64,000 nt of DNA from Impatiens glandulifera (lineage: Eukaryota > Streptophyta > Magnoliopsida > Ericales > Balsaminaceae): contig NC_061862.1 in the NCBI RefSeq assembly GCF_907164915.1, positions 137,569,520 to 137,633,519 on the forward strand, written 5' to 3'. Position 1 is the stretch's first letter; the number at the start of each line of letters is the position of its first letter. The translations under genes and the position numbers were made by a program. Below are positions 41,544 through 51,357 of this stretch, piece by piece. The notes under the pieces were generated by a model, which was not told the DNA's origin, made no database searches, and saw only the letters and a list, made by a program, of their open reading frames with translations.

Positions 41544-42704
41544 ATGGATGATCTTAAGACCCTACTTGAAGGGCTGACCCAACAATATGCCTCCATGAAT
41601 GCTGCCCTACAACAACATATGACCGAACAGGCTGCCTTGCACAATGCTTTTCTGCCAAATATGAACAGAAGGTATGCTGCTGGAAAAAGCTTGACAGCCA
41701 TTGAAAAAGGTGTGTTTAATAATGGCCAAGATCCTGGCACCCGACCCTATAATATTGCTTCTTGCTACCTTTCTCCATCCCGGCTCACAAATATTGATAT
41801 TCCTGAATTTGATGGGACTGATTTGGAGGGTTGTCTCTTATTTGCCGAGCAAATATTTAGGGAGAGCAAGACGAATGATGCCACAAAGCTGGACATTGTC
41901 CGCACTCACTTCTCAAAAGAGGCAAGAACGTGGCATGAATCATATTTGCGGAATCGCAACCATATGGAAGCATTGACGTGGCATAAATTCAAGAAAGATC
42001 TTTTGCTGCGATTCGGTCGCAGGCCCTTGTACAACGCCAAACCGCCGCTGCTGCCCACGCCTTGCATTGTTAACACGGTATGGCCGAGCACAAACCGGAC
42101 AACCGATCCCAAGGAAGACCGGCGCTACACTTGCAATGATAATTGGGAGCCGAATTATAGGTGCAAATCCAGATTGTTCATGGCCCCGTTTAATCATCAA
42201 GAAGTCCAAGAACGCGTTCAAGAACCCGTCCAAGAATCAGATTTTTATGACCCACCTTTGGTGTTTGAGACAAGGGACGAACGTGTCATTATCTTGCACA
42301 CTTTCTTGGTCCAGCAAGGTGCCCCTCAGTCGCGGGTCAACATAATACAAGGCAGCCAACTAGAAAAGGCCTTGGAAAATCATAATGTTGCTGTCACGGT
42401 ACAAATAAAGAGCAAAAACGAATGCCAAACTGGTTCACTTGTTTTGGAAGACGCTCCTGAAAATTTCCAAAAAATAATCAAAGGGCTCACCCAGCAACCC
42501 AACAACCGAACACCAGCCATGAAGGTAGTCGGAAGACATGGCTATGTTGTTGCGCATGTGTTGCTGGTCTGGATAAAGGACTGTGCTTGGTTGTTTGAAG
42601 ACATTCTAGAGTATGCCCGGAAGAAAGATGACCCTTTTGCTGCACTTGGCGTGCTGGGCCGAAGGAAGGACTGGTCGTGGAGCAGGAAGACCGAAGGCTT
42701 TTAA
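41544..42704 (+). CDS. Gag-like protein of the TR-GAG element
   Basis: 386 residues. A coiled-coil-prone N-terminus (MDDLKTLLEGLTQQYASMNA) precedes a retrotransposon-gag (capsid) domain: the IPEFDGTDLEG motif, ARTWHESYLRNRN, and LTWHKFKKDLLLRFG (about residues 88-165). Near residue 200 CNDNWEPNYRC resembles the zinc knuckle of chromovirus-type gypsy Gag (CxxC...WxPxHxC) but has lost spacing and His, so RNA binding is doubtful. The C-terminal ~180 residues match nothing I recognise, apart from an EVQERVQEPVQE repeat. No protease, RT, RNase H or integrase follows. It would form the particle for RNA packaging if pol came from elsewhere. The first ATG after the primer site was chosen. Confidence 0.85.
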   Translation: MDDLKTLLEGLTQQYASMNAALQQHMTEQAALHNAFLPNMNRRYAAGKSLTAIEKGVFNNGQDPGTRPYNIASCYLSPSRLTNIDIPEFDGTDLEGCLLFAEQIFRESKTNDATKLDIVRTHFSKEARTWHESYLRNRNHMEALTWHKFKKDLLLRFGRRPLYNAKPPLLPTPCIVNTVWPSTNRTTDPKEDRRYTCNDNWEPNYRCKSRLFMAPFNHQEVQERVQEPVQESDFYDPPLVFETRDERVIILHTFLVQQGAPQSRVNIIQGSQLEKALENHNVAVTVQIKSKNECQTGSLVLEDAPENFQKIIKGLTQQPNNRTPAMKVVGRHGYVVAHVLLVWIKDCAWLFEDILEYARKKDDPFAALGVLGRRKDWSWSRKTEGF

Positions 42705-42841
42705 GAAATGCGGTCCTAGACTCCGACACTTGCGGGACTTGCTGAAGTCCGACCGAATTTTTTGAAATATTGAGCATGCGCATTAGAGGCTCGGCAGACT
42801 CGGCAGACCACGGTCTTATTTCGTCGAGGGCGACGAATTTT

Positions 42842-42855
42842 GAAGGGGGAGATAA
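42842..42855 (+). promoter_or_regulatory. Polypurine tract of the TR-GAG element
   Basis: GAAGGGGGAGATAA abuts the 3' LTR at 42856, the place where plus-strand DNA synthesis is primed. Confidence 0.85.
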
Positions 42856-43333
42856 TGTTAGGCCTACGCATCAAGGCCTCGGTCCTAGAATAAATTCCAG
42901 CAACCTTTCTCGACACCCGGTCTCGGTCCTATGGTGCACATGGGCCAAATTTCTATTTTGTTGTTTTATTATTTTGTTTTGCTTTCCTTTTCTACTTTAC
43001 AAACCGAATTCTGTTATTTTCTAGTATTTGTTGTAACCGAATATTATGGGGCAAGACATCACCTATATAAGGATGATCTTTCTTCCCCAAGGACCCATGA
43101 ATAGAATGATGAAGATGTGACTTCGCCCCTATTCGTCTATTATTATTATTATGGATTGTTTGATATAGACCAACAGTAATTCTCTTCGCACCCTTGATTC
43201 TTCTATCCCTTCCCCCCCAAATTCTCTATCGAAAACCTTCCGCTGCCTTTTGATTGTAGAATTTCCACCGGTCTTATAGATCAAGAACTCGATTCTTGAA
43301 CCCAAAACTCATCTTACGAAACAAGTCGTAACA
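42856..43333 (+). repeat. 3' LTR of the TR-GAG element
   Basis: Same length as the 5' LTR; five of the six differences are transitions. Confidence 0.92.
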
Positions 43334-43338
43334 CATTC

Positions 43339-43667
43339 ATAAATTAAATACAAATTGGAATTTAATTAACAAACTTCCAAAATCAAACTCAATGTCGACG
43401 TCGATGTACAAAACCGACGTCTTGAATGAACTATAACATTGGTAGAATAAAATCTACTTGAAGAAGAAAAAGAACTAAAAAAACAAAAGCTAGAATTGAT
43501 CTCCCAAAGCTAGAACCTCACCGGAATCACCTTCAACTTGTTTTATAGTTGGGTTGCTTCCTTTCCAAGTCTACGCTCTCTCTAGGCTAACTGGAATTTT
43601 TTACAAATGACCCAATGTGTCTCAAATTAATGAGGTATTCTCCTTGTATACCCTGTTCAAAGGTATC
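43339..43667. other. Host DNA of the 11 kb insertion between nested elements
   Basis: Continues the sequence interrupted by the TR-GAG element. GTCGACGTCGATGT lies near 43394; no coding sequence was seen. Confidence 0.45.
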
Positions 43668-44733
43668 TGTAGAATTTTGAGAGAGGGAAAATATTTGTAC
43701 AGATTATATAAGAAGTTTAGTGCTTAAATAGTGAAAATTACATATTAATGAAATAAAAATATTAATAAAATAAAAATCAAATCTATAAATAAAATAAAAA
43801 TCAAATCAATTATAATTGATTTGACAATCAGCATCAAATCTTCAATCAAGTAAAAAATTAATTATTCCTATTGATTTGCTGCTACTGATAACATTCCATT
43901 CTTGAAATTTCCATTCTTGAAATTGTTTCCTTCCAAGATAATTCTACACTCCCCCAAAAGTTGGGTAGTAGATGTTGAGACTTCCCAACTTGCCACATAC
44001 TTCCTCGAATCGCCTTGGTGAGTATGTTAGCCACCAAATTGTGGGATGTAACGTAGAGTAGTGCAATAGAGCCTTGGGCAGAGATTGAAGAGGGTGTTGC
44101 CGATGGGATGTGATGTTGATGTCAGCGAGTGACAGTTTGAATCGCCAGAGTGTCGCTGGATATTGATGACATCGAGTGACGGTTTGAATCGCCGGAGTGT
44201 CGCTGGATATTGATGACATCGAGTGATGTTCGAATCACCGGAGTGTTGCTGGATATTGATGACAACGAGTGGCGTTATAATCGCCGGAGTGTCGCTGGAT
44301 ATTGATGACAACGAGTAACATTTGAATCGCTGGAGTGTTGCTGAATGTTGATGACAGCGAGTGACATTCGAATATTGTCGCTGAATGTTGATGACAACAA
44401 GTGACGTTCGAATCACCGGAGTGTCACTAAATATTGATGACAACGAGTGACGTTACCATGTAGAATTTTGAGAGAGGTAAAATAATATTTTTATTGCTTG
44501 TATTTTCTTGTACAGATTACAAAAGAAGTCTAGTGCTTAAATAGTGAAAATTACATATCAATGAAATAAAAATATTAATAAAATAAAAATCAAATCAATT
44601 ATAATTGATTTGACAATCAGCAGCAAATCTTCAATCAAGTAGAAAATCAATTATTTCCATTGATTTTCTATTGATAACATTCATTCTTAGAATTTCCATT
44701 CTTGAAATTGTTTCCTTCCAAGATAATTCTACA
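43668..44733 (-). mobile_element. 1.07 kb Copia derivative (TRIM-like) with internal minisatellite
   Basis: LTRs at 43668-43948 and 44459-44733 start TGTAGAATT and end AATTCTACA. Beside the left LTR the minus strand reads CTTTTGGGGGAG, a purine tract, so the element reads on the minus strand. Next to it, split over two frames, are VANILTK and RFEEVCGKLGSLNIYYPTFG, the usual C-terminal end of Copia RNase H. The remaining interior is a ~46-bp repeat. Flanks gtatc/ttatc are a weak target duplication. Confidence 0.75.
44110..44455 (-). repeat. ~46-bp minisatellite, about eight copies
   Basis: The unit is GATATTGATGACAACGAGTG, ACGTTCGAATCACCGGAGTG, TCGCTG. One copy is shortened (about 44365). Minus-strand frames across it are a by-product of the unit length. 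Confidence 0.88.
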
Positions 44734-46375
44734 TTATCTTTGGGATATTTTTAATTTCTTTAGTTGGTTCAACTAAGAACTCACTCAGCAGGTCACCCTG
44801 GACTGAATATTTGTTCACTTTATTTGAGGACAATCAAATTTAGTAGGTAACATCTCCACCTTGATTCTCCAATTTGAAACAGTTAACATGATGGAGTGTG
44901 GTCTAAGTTACAAAATTTTGAAGTTAGGCCATTTCTAGTTTTGGTTTTTTACCAATCTAGATCAATTGAGACTTCAAATGATCATAACTTTTGACTTAGA
45001 CTACCATTCAAGCTGAGCCATGATAGGTTGGAAATGTGAGTTTCTTAGCTTCCATTTTCGTGTTGGAAGAAATCCTCAAAACTATCTGTAGATCTATGCA
45101 ATTCTCGATGGAATATTGGGGTCTCGAAGTGGATAACATGGCTTACGGGCAACCTCATGTAAGCTATAGGTTGAATCATGAGCGCTACTTGATATAAAAT
45201 GAAATCTAACTCAAAGTATTTTCCAGTAATATCTCATTTGCTCAAAATGGTTGAGTCAAACAAAAGATATGAATTTTCAAAGTCACCCCCATACTCCAGT
45301 TTGCTTCTAGAACAAAGTGAGTGAGCTTGTATCGGGTTGTCGGGCTAAGTTGACCACATTAGCCATTGAATGGACAAGAAAGACCAGTTCCATTCGAACG
45401 GGCTGCGTATTAGCTTTCCAAACATAAGTAGAAATCCAAAAACTATGCCCTATATCATTAGTTATGAGATAAACACCGATGACATGTCTGGTTCGATCCT
45501 GTCTTAGTCGCATTGTCTCCAACCTCCGATTTGAAGAGGCTAAGAGCTTTGACATTACTCCTGATACAAACGAAAGTTGTAGAGGACTCTTCCAGTTTCC
45601 AAAACATCTAAGAACATCTAATTTCATTGAGTATAGCGACCTTGATGATTTTTCTGAAACTAAAGATGCCTCCTGATTTTCTTCTACGAAAATGAATCAA
45701 AATCCTAGATTTTAACGTTTTTTTTCAAATGATCGGTGCCTAGCGTCAGCATGACGTCAACATGCGCAATTTTGAATCTTTTTGGGTGTAAAGCCTAGCA
45801 CGTTGACCTCTGTTGACTTTACGATCATTTTTTTATGTCGAGGTCGACAACTTGAATTTTTTCTAGGATCTCTCTATTAAAAAAGATTAAGTTTTGAAAA
45901 AAAGTCAAATGTGAGGAGAATTAATTTTAAGGTCTAAAAAAATTCAAGTTTATAAACGAGGTTTTGTAGACAATTTCATAACTTACCACCTCGTCGAATT
46001 TGGAAGAGATTGAGAGTTTTTTTATAGGAAGTATGTCATAGGCTTACTTTAAATTTTTTCAATTTTAATTTCCTTACAACTAAAGTCACACTTAATCTTA
46101 AAAATCAGGAAATTAAGAGATTGAGTTCGACATTTGATTACGTGTGAGAAATGGTATTTTAGACGCTATATCCCACAACGCCCCTAAGATCTTAACTAAT
46201 TAAATTTAGTCATTTTAAAAATATTTTACGCCTTACAATGTTTTTAAAATATTTATATGCTAACCTAGACACATAAGCCACAAACTTACATAAAAAATAA
46301 AGCCAATAAAAAACCAAATGAATAACCTTAACATGACATAAAAAATATGAAAAATACACACAAGGACAGTGGTTA
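44734..46375. other. Non-coding DNA of the 11 kb insertion
   Basis: LTR-retrotransposon-like leader/LTR DNA without recognisable protein. The frames at 45307-45676 on both strands show no known domain. A GATTACGTGTGAGAAATGG, CCCACAACGCCCCTAAGATC block lies near 46137-46190. Confidence 0.4.
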
Positions 46376-46379
46376 GCCT

Positions 46380-47160
46380 CCACGGTCCCATAACCTGTAC
46401 TTTAGCCAATGTGCAAACCAAGCTCAGTCAAAATTTGCACCCTCGGTCGAACATAGTGCAACAATATCGGTCCCTAGTTAGTAACATTGACCCCATGTGC
46501 ACATTCTTGGTCGCATCATGTAGTAATGTAGGTCCCTGGTTAGTAGTAGTGGTCCCAGGTGCATAACAGGTTCAAATTCTCGGTCGTAGCTTGCAGAAAC
46601 GTCATCCTTAATCAGCAACAACGGTCCTAGGTGCAACAAACAACATCGGTCCCAAGTGCACAACATGTTCAAATTCTCGGTCGTAAGGTTCATCCTCTCG
46701 GTCCTAGGCTAGCAGCATATCTCATTTAGGTGCAGATCATCGGTCGTGGGTCTACAACAACTCTTGGTCCTAAATAGGCAGTAGGTCCCTCTTGAGTGCC
46801 AATCATAGCCCAAAGGATGCCTAAAGGGGTAAGGTGTGATGAAAGTTAGCCTAGGGCTAAGTTTTCTCGATTAGATGAAGAGCCTCGGGTATGAAAAGTA
46901 TCGGTCCTCAGCCTGTCCACGGTCTTGGTCCTCGGTCTTAGTCCTTAGTCTCGGTCATCGGTATTAGTCCTTAGTCTCGGTCATTGGTCTTAGTCCTTAG
47001 TCTCGGTCATCGGTCATGTTCTCTGGTCCTCAGTCCTTAGTCCTCGGTCTCAGTCCTAGGGTGCGGATAGCATCGGTCCTGTGTGCAGAAAAGCTCCTCG
47101 GTCGGCCAACATCCGCGTGCACTCCAGGGTTCCTGTTTCTCGGTCAGAGTCTTTTTCAGT
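46380..47160 (+). repeat. CTCGGTCC/CTCGGTCGT-motif array
   Basis: Dozens of TCGGTC[C/G/A] words 10-40 bp apart. The densest run is at 46900-47060, where CTCGGTCCTTAGT and GTCTTAGTCCTTAGTCTCGG alternate. The motif resembles 11.05-11.55 kb and the start of the TR-GAG LTR. Confidence 0.7.
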
Positions 47161-48993
47161 GCGCTTCAGGGTGCTTGTTTCTTAGACGGAGGATCTTCCA
47201 AGGCGCCGCTACAACAACAAGGTCCACTACTTCTAGTTTTTCTACATAGATTCTAACTAACTAAGTTTTGGTGATCCAATTGATCCCAAATTACATGAAA
47301 CTTTCCAGATTTGATATTAACATATAAACAAACATTTATATAAACTAAGAATCTTAATTCTAATCATTATAAAATTAACAAACAAATCAAATGAAGGCAG
47401 ATTGTATTTTTTTTATGTTCTTGGAAAAGTTTTTTTTGTTATGTTTTATTTTATTTACATGTTATGTTATTTACATATTTACATTGATAAAGATGCAGAA
47501 AGTAAAACCTAAACGAGCAAATAATACAAACAGTTATATATTATAATGAAAAAAAGAAAAGACAAACACTAAACACTTTTATTAATGGCAATAGACAAAT
47601 ACAAAGGATAAGTGTCAAGAACTTACAAATGGTTGCGTTCTTGGCCTTGTGGGGGCTAAACCGTGGACTCTAAGCAATGCTTATGACCAATTTGAGAAGA
47701 ATTGGTAATTTCTTAGAAAATTCTCTTAAGGGGATTCCTAAATATGTAGAAACAAAGAGGATTTCTGTTTGACAGCCTAGGAGCACTTGAGAAGGAAAAA
47801 TCTGACCTTTGTGCAAGTGCACAATGGTGTGTATTTATAGGAATCTCATGAGAAACCTAGGGCGCAAGTCCATTTACACCCTACACCATTTGACAAAAGA
47901 TTTTTTTTAATTAATTAAAAGTGTAAGTCTCAAGGGATCTATAGTCTTAAGGGATGCCTAGTCTTGTGGAATTCTTCTAGGAGCATCCCCACCTTTCACA
48001 CCTTGTTCATTTTTTTTGAAATCCAAATGTTTTTTCCCATTTTGTCTATATAAAAATGTTAAATAAAAACAATTATAAAGGAAAAAAAAATGATTACTCA
48101 TTTTTTAAAGATTATCCTATTTAATCCTAATATAAAAGGATAAAAAAACTAGTTAACTTAATTAAACTAATCTACCTTAATCTAATTAAATAAAAACAAA
48201 TAGCTAAACTAATTATTTAAAATAATTAATCTAATATAATTAATGAAAACAAAATAAAAAAAATATTAATGATTTTTTTAAAAAAAACTTTATAAAAAGC
48301 GTTAATATATATATATATATTTTTAGATTTGGTATTTTGATTTTATAAATATCCAAGGTAATTAATTAAATAAAACCTTGAATATTTAAGTATAATAACT
48401 TTTCTAAGTGTTATAACTTAGAAAAATTAATACCTTAACTTATTAAATTAAAAAATTAATTTTTCTTGAAAATTAAATAATTTCAAAAATAGTATTTTTA
48501 TAAACTATAAAAATTGAGAGTGAAAAATGAGTGTCTACAGACTTGCTCCTGACTCGCCTGTTTCAACTCGGTTTTGACGATTTTTCCCTTTTAAAGGCAT
48601 CTTGCACAAAATTGCTAACAATAATATTATACTCAAAATTCAAGATTTTCCAAAATGGTTAATTTGAACATTTCAGATTTCCCAAATTCCGAATCTTTTT
48701 GAAAATGACGTTTGGACACACAAATGGCCCCAAACTTGTTGTTCGACACATTTTGTCCAACAACAATATTATACCCAAAGTTCATGATTTTTCAAGATGG
48801 TCATTCTAAATGTATGAAAACATATGATGCTCAAGTAATTTTGAAAATTAGCGTTTGAACTTCTACTCGAGGGACACTCTGAGCCAATTTCAAGAAGTGA
48901 ATTTTTATTTTTCTCTCCTAGTTCAATAATCAAGTATGAACATCATATTGAACTAGGAAGACTTACTTTGGGTGCAAAAATTGAGTGTCTACA
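47161..48993. other. Right part of the 11 kb insertion, non-coding
   Basis: AT-rich. GTGTATTTATAGGAATCTC near 47830 may be an LTR TATA region. GAGTGTCTACA occurs at 48527-48537 and at the very end (48983-48993), suggesting a short duplicated LTR terminus. Confidence 0.4.
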
Positions 48994-48998
48994 ATGTG

Positions 48999-49355
48999 CG
49001 ACATTCATAACAATATAAGTTCAACTTTTTAACTAACTAACTAATATATATATATATATATATAATAATGTTTCATTTGAATTTGATTGGTTTGTCGGGT
49101 CGAGAGTTGTGGTTAATTTGAATATATATCAGGAGTAATGGATACTTGGGTCCGATCGTGGGTTGACCTGCACATAAACTTGAAACGGTTAAAAATAAAA
49201 TTAAAAATTCTATATGTATGTTTTGAACATACAACCTAACAAAACAAGTACAACCTTTTAACCAACTAAGCTAATAAGATTTTATATTTTTAATTCAACA
49301 CAAAATTTGATCAGCGTGCGACATTCCTAAAAATACAAGTTAAACTTTTAACTAA

Positions 49356-49391
<36 letters not shown>

Positions 49392-50545
49392 ATAATAATT
49401 CTTAATTTAAATTTGTTTAGTTTGTCGGGTTGAGATATGTGGTTAATTTAAATATATATGTGAGAGAATATATACTTAAGTCTGATCGTGAGTTGACTCA
49501 CCCATAAACTTGAAATAGTTAAAAATAAAATTAAAAAAACTATATGTATGCTTTGAACTTACAACCAAACAAAATAAGTACAACTCTTTAACCAATTAAG
49601 CTAATAATACTTTATATTTTAAATTCAACATCAAATTTGATGAATATGCGACATTCCTAACAATATAAGTTCAACATTTTAACTAATTAATATATATATA
49701 TAATAATGTTTAATTTGAATTTGCTTGGTTCTTCGGGTCGAGAACTATGGTTAATTTGGATTTATATGTGAGTGTAATGGATATTTGGGTCGGATCATGG
49801 GTTGACCCGCCCATAAACTTGTAATGGTTATGAATAAAATAAAAATGCTATATGTATGTTTCGAACTTGCAACCAAACAAAACAAGTACAATTCTCAACC
49901 AACTAAGTTAATAAGACTTTATATTTTAAATTTAACACCAAATTTGATGAACGTGCGACATTCCTAAAAATATAAGTTCAACTTTTTAAATAACTAATAT
50001 ATATAATAATGCTTAAATTGAATTTACATAATTTGTCGAGTCGAGAAATGTGTTTAATTTGTATATATATATGTGAGAGTAAATGGATACTTGGTTGGAT
50101 CATGGGTTGACTCCCCATAAACTTGAAACGGTTAAAAATAAAATTAAAAATTCTATAAGTATGTTTTGAACTTACAGCCTAACAAATCAAGTACAACTCT
50201 TTATCCAACTAATCTAATAATACTTTATATTTTAAATTAAACATCAAATTTGATGAACGTGCGACATTCTAACAATATAAGTTCAACGTTTTAACTAATT
50301 AACTAATATATATATATATAATAATGTTGAATTTGGATTTTCTTGGTTTTTGAGTCGAGAGTTGTGGTCAATTTAGATATATACGTGAGAGTAAATGGAC
50401 ACTTGAGTCGGATTGTAGATTAACCCACCCATAAATTTGAAACGGTTAAAAATAAAATTAAAAATGCTATATGTATATTTCGAACTTGTAACCTAACAAA
50501 AACAATTATAACCTTGTAACCAACTAAGCTAATAAGACTTTATGA
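48999..50545 (+). repeat. Array of ~310-bp Helitron 5'-terminal units, right part
   Basis: Five units start near 49068, 49390, 49700, 50003 and 50320 (spacing 300-320 bp). Each starts with a (TA)n run and ATAATAATGNTTAATTTGAA, followed by the same internal landmarks as at 37.24-37.97 kb. It continues the array broken by the 11 kb insertion. Confidence 0.88.
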
Positions 50546-50974
50546 ATTATTTATAAAGGGAAGAATTCTCATGGTTAAATAATTTTATATCTTATACAAT
50601 TTTATAGTACATTTATTCTCATGAATACATATAGAACTGTCTTTGCATAAGGTGGACCCATAAAAAATAAAGAAAAAAGTATGTAGAATCTGAGTTTTAA
50701 TAAATGAAGTCCAGCTAGTTCCATTGGAATATTAAATGCATTGAATGTGTGAAATAGTTGATTGAGATAGGTGATTGATTTTATGAGAAATAACAATCAT
50801 TTGAAAATGTAATTGAGATTGGTGGTTGATTTAACGAATGATAAGAGGTGTGTGAAAATATAATAAAAAGGCATATAAAAAACTGTGACTCACAAGATGT
50901 CAAATAATTAACTAATTGGTAATAAATATTAAATACAATATATATATATACACAAAATTATAAAATTATTTCAA

Positions 50975-51045
50975 CATTCTCAAGTGGTCTAGCGGTTTAG
51001 GTGTTCACATTTCATGTTTAAGACCATTGTTCGAATCCCAAAAAC
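50975..51045 (+). repeat. tRNA-like sequence in the Helitron-type element
   Basis: AAGTGGTCTAGCGGTTTAGG (A-box-like) and TTGTTCGAATCCC (B-box-like) sit 40-odd bp apart with TTC in the anticodon position. An equivalent copy is at 61499-61556. The arms do not pair well, so no functional tRNA is claimed. Confidence 0.55.
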
Positions 51046-51250
51046 TGCAGATTTAAGAAGTGAGTATTATAAATATTTGAGAAATCAATATTATAGAATA
51101 CATTCTTGAGTATAATATATCGTGTCACAACTTTTTAAATAAAGTATAAGAGGCATATGAAAGTGTGAGGTTGGATTTATTGGTTGGTTTATTAGTCGAG
51201 GAGATAAATAGGCATATGAAAAAATGTGAGTCACAAGATGATGGTCAATT

Positions 51251-51357
51251 GGGGGGGGGGGAGAGAGAGGGGGTTAGTGGTTGGTTTGACGAGGTATAAG
51301 AGGTGTGTGATCAATTGGTATTGGTTGTTAATTTGTTGAAGTGGGGGGGGGGGGGGG
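51251..51357 (+). repeat. G-runs within the minisatellite region
   Basis: G runs of 11 (51251-51261) and 15 (51343-51357) occur where sister repeat copies have four to six Gs. Confidence 0.8.

Larger units (their letters stand above)
41010..43333 (+). mobile_element. TR-GAG type LTR retrotransposon (gag only), young and structurally complete
   Basis: 478-bp LTRs (41010-41487, 42856-43333) differ at six positions by eye. Target duplication cattc lies at 41005-41009 and 43334-43338. The primer-binding site TGGTATCAGAGC is at 41492-41503 and the purine tract GAAGGGGGAGATAA at 42842-42855. The 1.37 kb interior encodes only a Gag-like protein. This matches the TR-GAG class of non-autonomous plant elements, which rely on pol from a partner. 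Low LTR divergence indicates a recent insertion. Confidence 0.92.
37971..48993. mobile_element. 11.0 kb composite LTR-type insertion splitting the Helitron-unit array
   Basis: The host unit reads GATGAACGTG, breaks at 37970, and resumes after 48993 with ATGTGCGACATTC, exactly where the unit should continue. The insert starts TGTACATGTTT and ends GAGTGTCTACA. The flanks acgtg (37966-37970) and atgtg (48994-48998) look like a 5-bp target duplication with one C/T change. It contains GAGTCGCCACTTTAG and GGTCCGATGCTTGGTTACGC (38500-38590), typical in style of Tat-lineage gypsy LTR/leader DNA. Clear matching LTRs were not found at both ends and no pol genes remain. Two younger elements are nested in it. 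Confidence 0.65.

Noticed and set aside
41468..42916. Several minus- and alternate-frame ORFs across the TR-GAG interior
   Set aside because: Shadows of the gag frame, which has capsid-domain motifs and correct placement after the primer-binding site.
44027..44443. 138-codon minus-strand frame with repeated SSIFSDTP-like peptide
   Set aside because: By-product of the 46-bp minisatellite inside a Copia derivative.
45307..45676. 106- and 65-codon frames on opposite strands
   Set aside because: No recognisable domain, inside retrotransposon leader-like DNA, mutually overlapping.
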